Assembly: GCA_963921425.1 (NCBI GenBank)
Contig: OY992832.1
Location: forward strand, 7,006,001 to 7,070,000
Source: Dryas octopetala
Lineage: Eukaryota; Streptophyta; Magnoliopsida; Rosales; Rosaceae
Reading direction: 5' to 3'
Length of the DNA: 64,000 nt
The notes below the pieces were generated by a model. The model was not told the DNA's origin. It saw only the letters and a program-made list of their open reading frames with translations, and searched no databases. Position numbers and translations under genes: made by a program. This document shows positions 63,846 through 64,000 of this stretch, in pieces. Every line of letters starts with the position of its first letter. The first letter of the stretch is position 1.

Positions 63846-64000
63846 GAGAGCTAGGAAGGAGAGCAAGCAAGAAACCAAGATATCAATAGCCAAAACCCAC
63901 AAGTGGAACTGAAGTACTAGCTACCAAATACCATATGGTAAAGTGTTTTTTTCATGAATGACATTGATGACAAAAAGGACAGGAAAGTGAAGGCGCATGA

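Noticed and set aside
63846..63902. 19-residue N-terminal extension of the LRR protein
   Set aside because: It opens with TTG; the ATG at 63845 gives a normal signal peptide.

Overview
This 64 kb window is nuclear DNA of a flowering plant. It has GT-AG introns, AT-rich intergenic DNA full of small inverted-repeat elements, chloroplast- and peroxisome-targeted enzymes, and the plant-only families NCED, JAZ/TIFY and EAR-type C2H2 zinc fingers. The proteins look like a core eudicot, and I would guess Rosaceae (Prunus-like); the species is inferred, not proven. No CRISPR array, rRNA gene, confident tRNA or complete LTR retrotransposon was recognised.

Six genes are well supported. On the minus strand: a single-finger C2H2 EAR repressor (4883-5809), the chloroplast pyruvate dehydrogenase E1-beta subunit (39702-41958, 4 coding exons, 407 aa), peroxisomal glycolate oxidase (55147-58192, 11 coding exons, 367 aa) and a secreted LRR protein of the PII-2 type (62400-63845). 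On the plus strand: an intronless 9-cis-epoxycarotenoid dioxygenase (23979-25796, 605 aa, the committed step of abscisic acid synthesis), a DUF1365 protein (42547-45110, 5 exons, 310 aa) and a JAZ8-type jasmonate repressor (51761-52848, 2 exons, 148 aa), making seven coding genes with the minus-strand four. A decayed PB1/MuDR transposase-related gene lies at 8508-9916 with a spliced 5' leader near 10.9 kb. The first 600 bases hold what looks like the 5' leader of a minus-strand gene that continues outside the window.

Layout: 0-11 kb, zinc finger gene and transposase relic; 11-22 kb, gene-free, with a heptamer minisatellite, a 1.1 kb Mutator-type fold-back element with a perfect 9-bp target duplication, and an old tandem duplication; 22-26 kb, NCED with nested elements just upstream; 26-39 kb, gene-free, with a Pack-MULE candidate; 39-45 kb, head-to-head PDH E1-beta / DUF1365 pair sharing a 588-bp intergenic promoter; 45-51 kb, repeats; 51-53 kb, JAZ; 55-59 kb, glycolate oxidase; 60-64 kb, PII-2-like LRR gene and a broken partial copy of it.

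The genes do not form a pathway cluster. The most unusual structural signal is a set of at least six very short poly(A)-tailed insertions (13-76 nt) scattered over 33 kb, each between 11-18 bp perfect direct repeats and each with a CC/CA-A(n) 3' junction. They look like extremely 5'-truncated retroposons. The window also holds two Mutator-like elements with exact 9-bp target duplications and three related fold-back elements sharing internal motifs.
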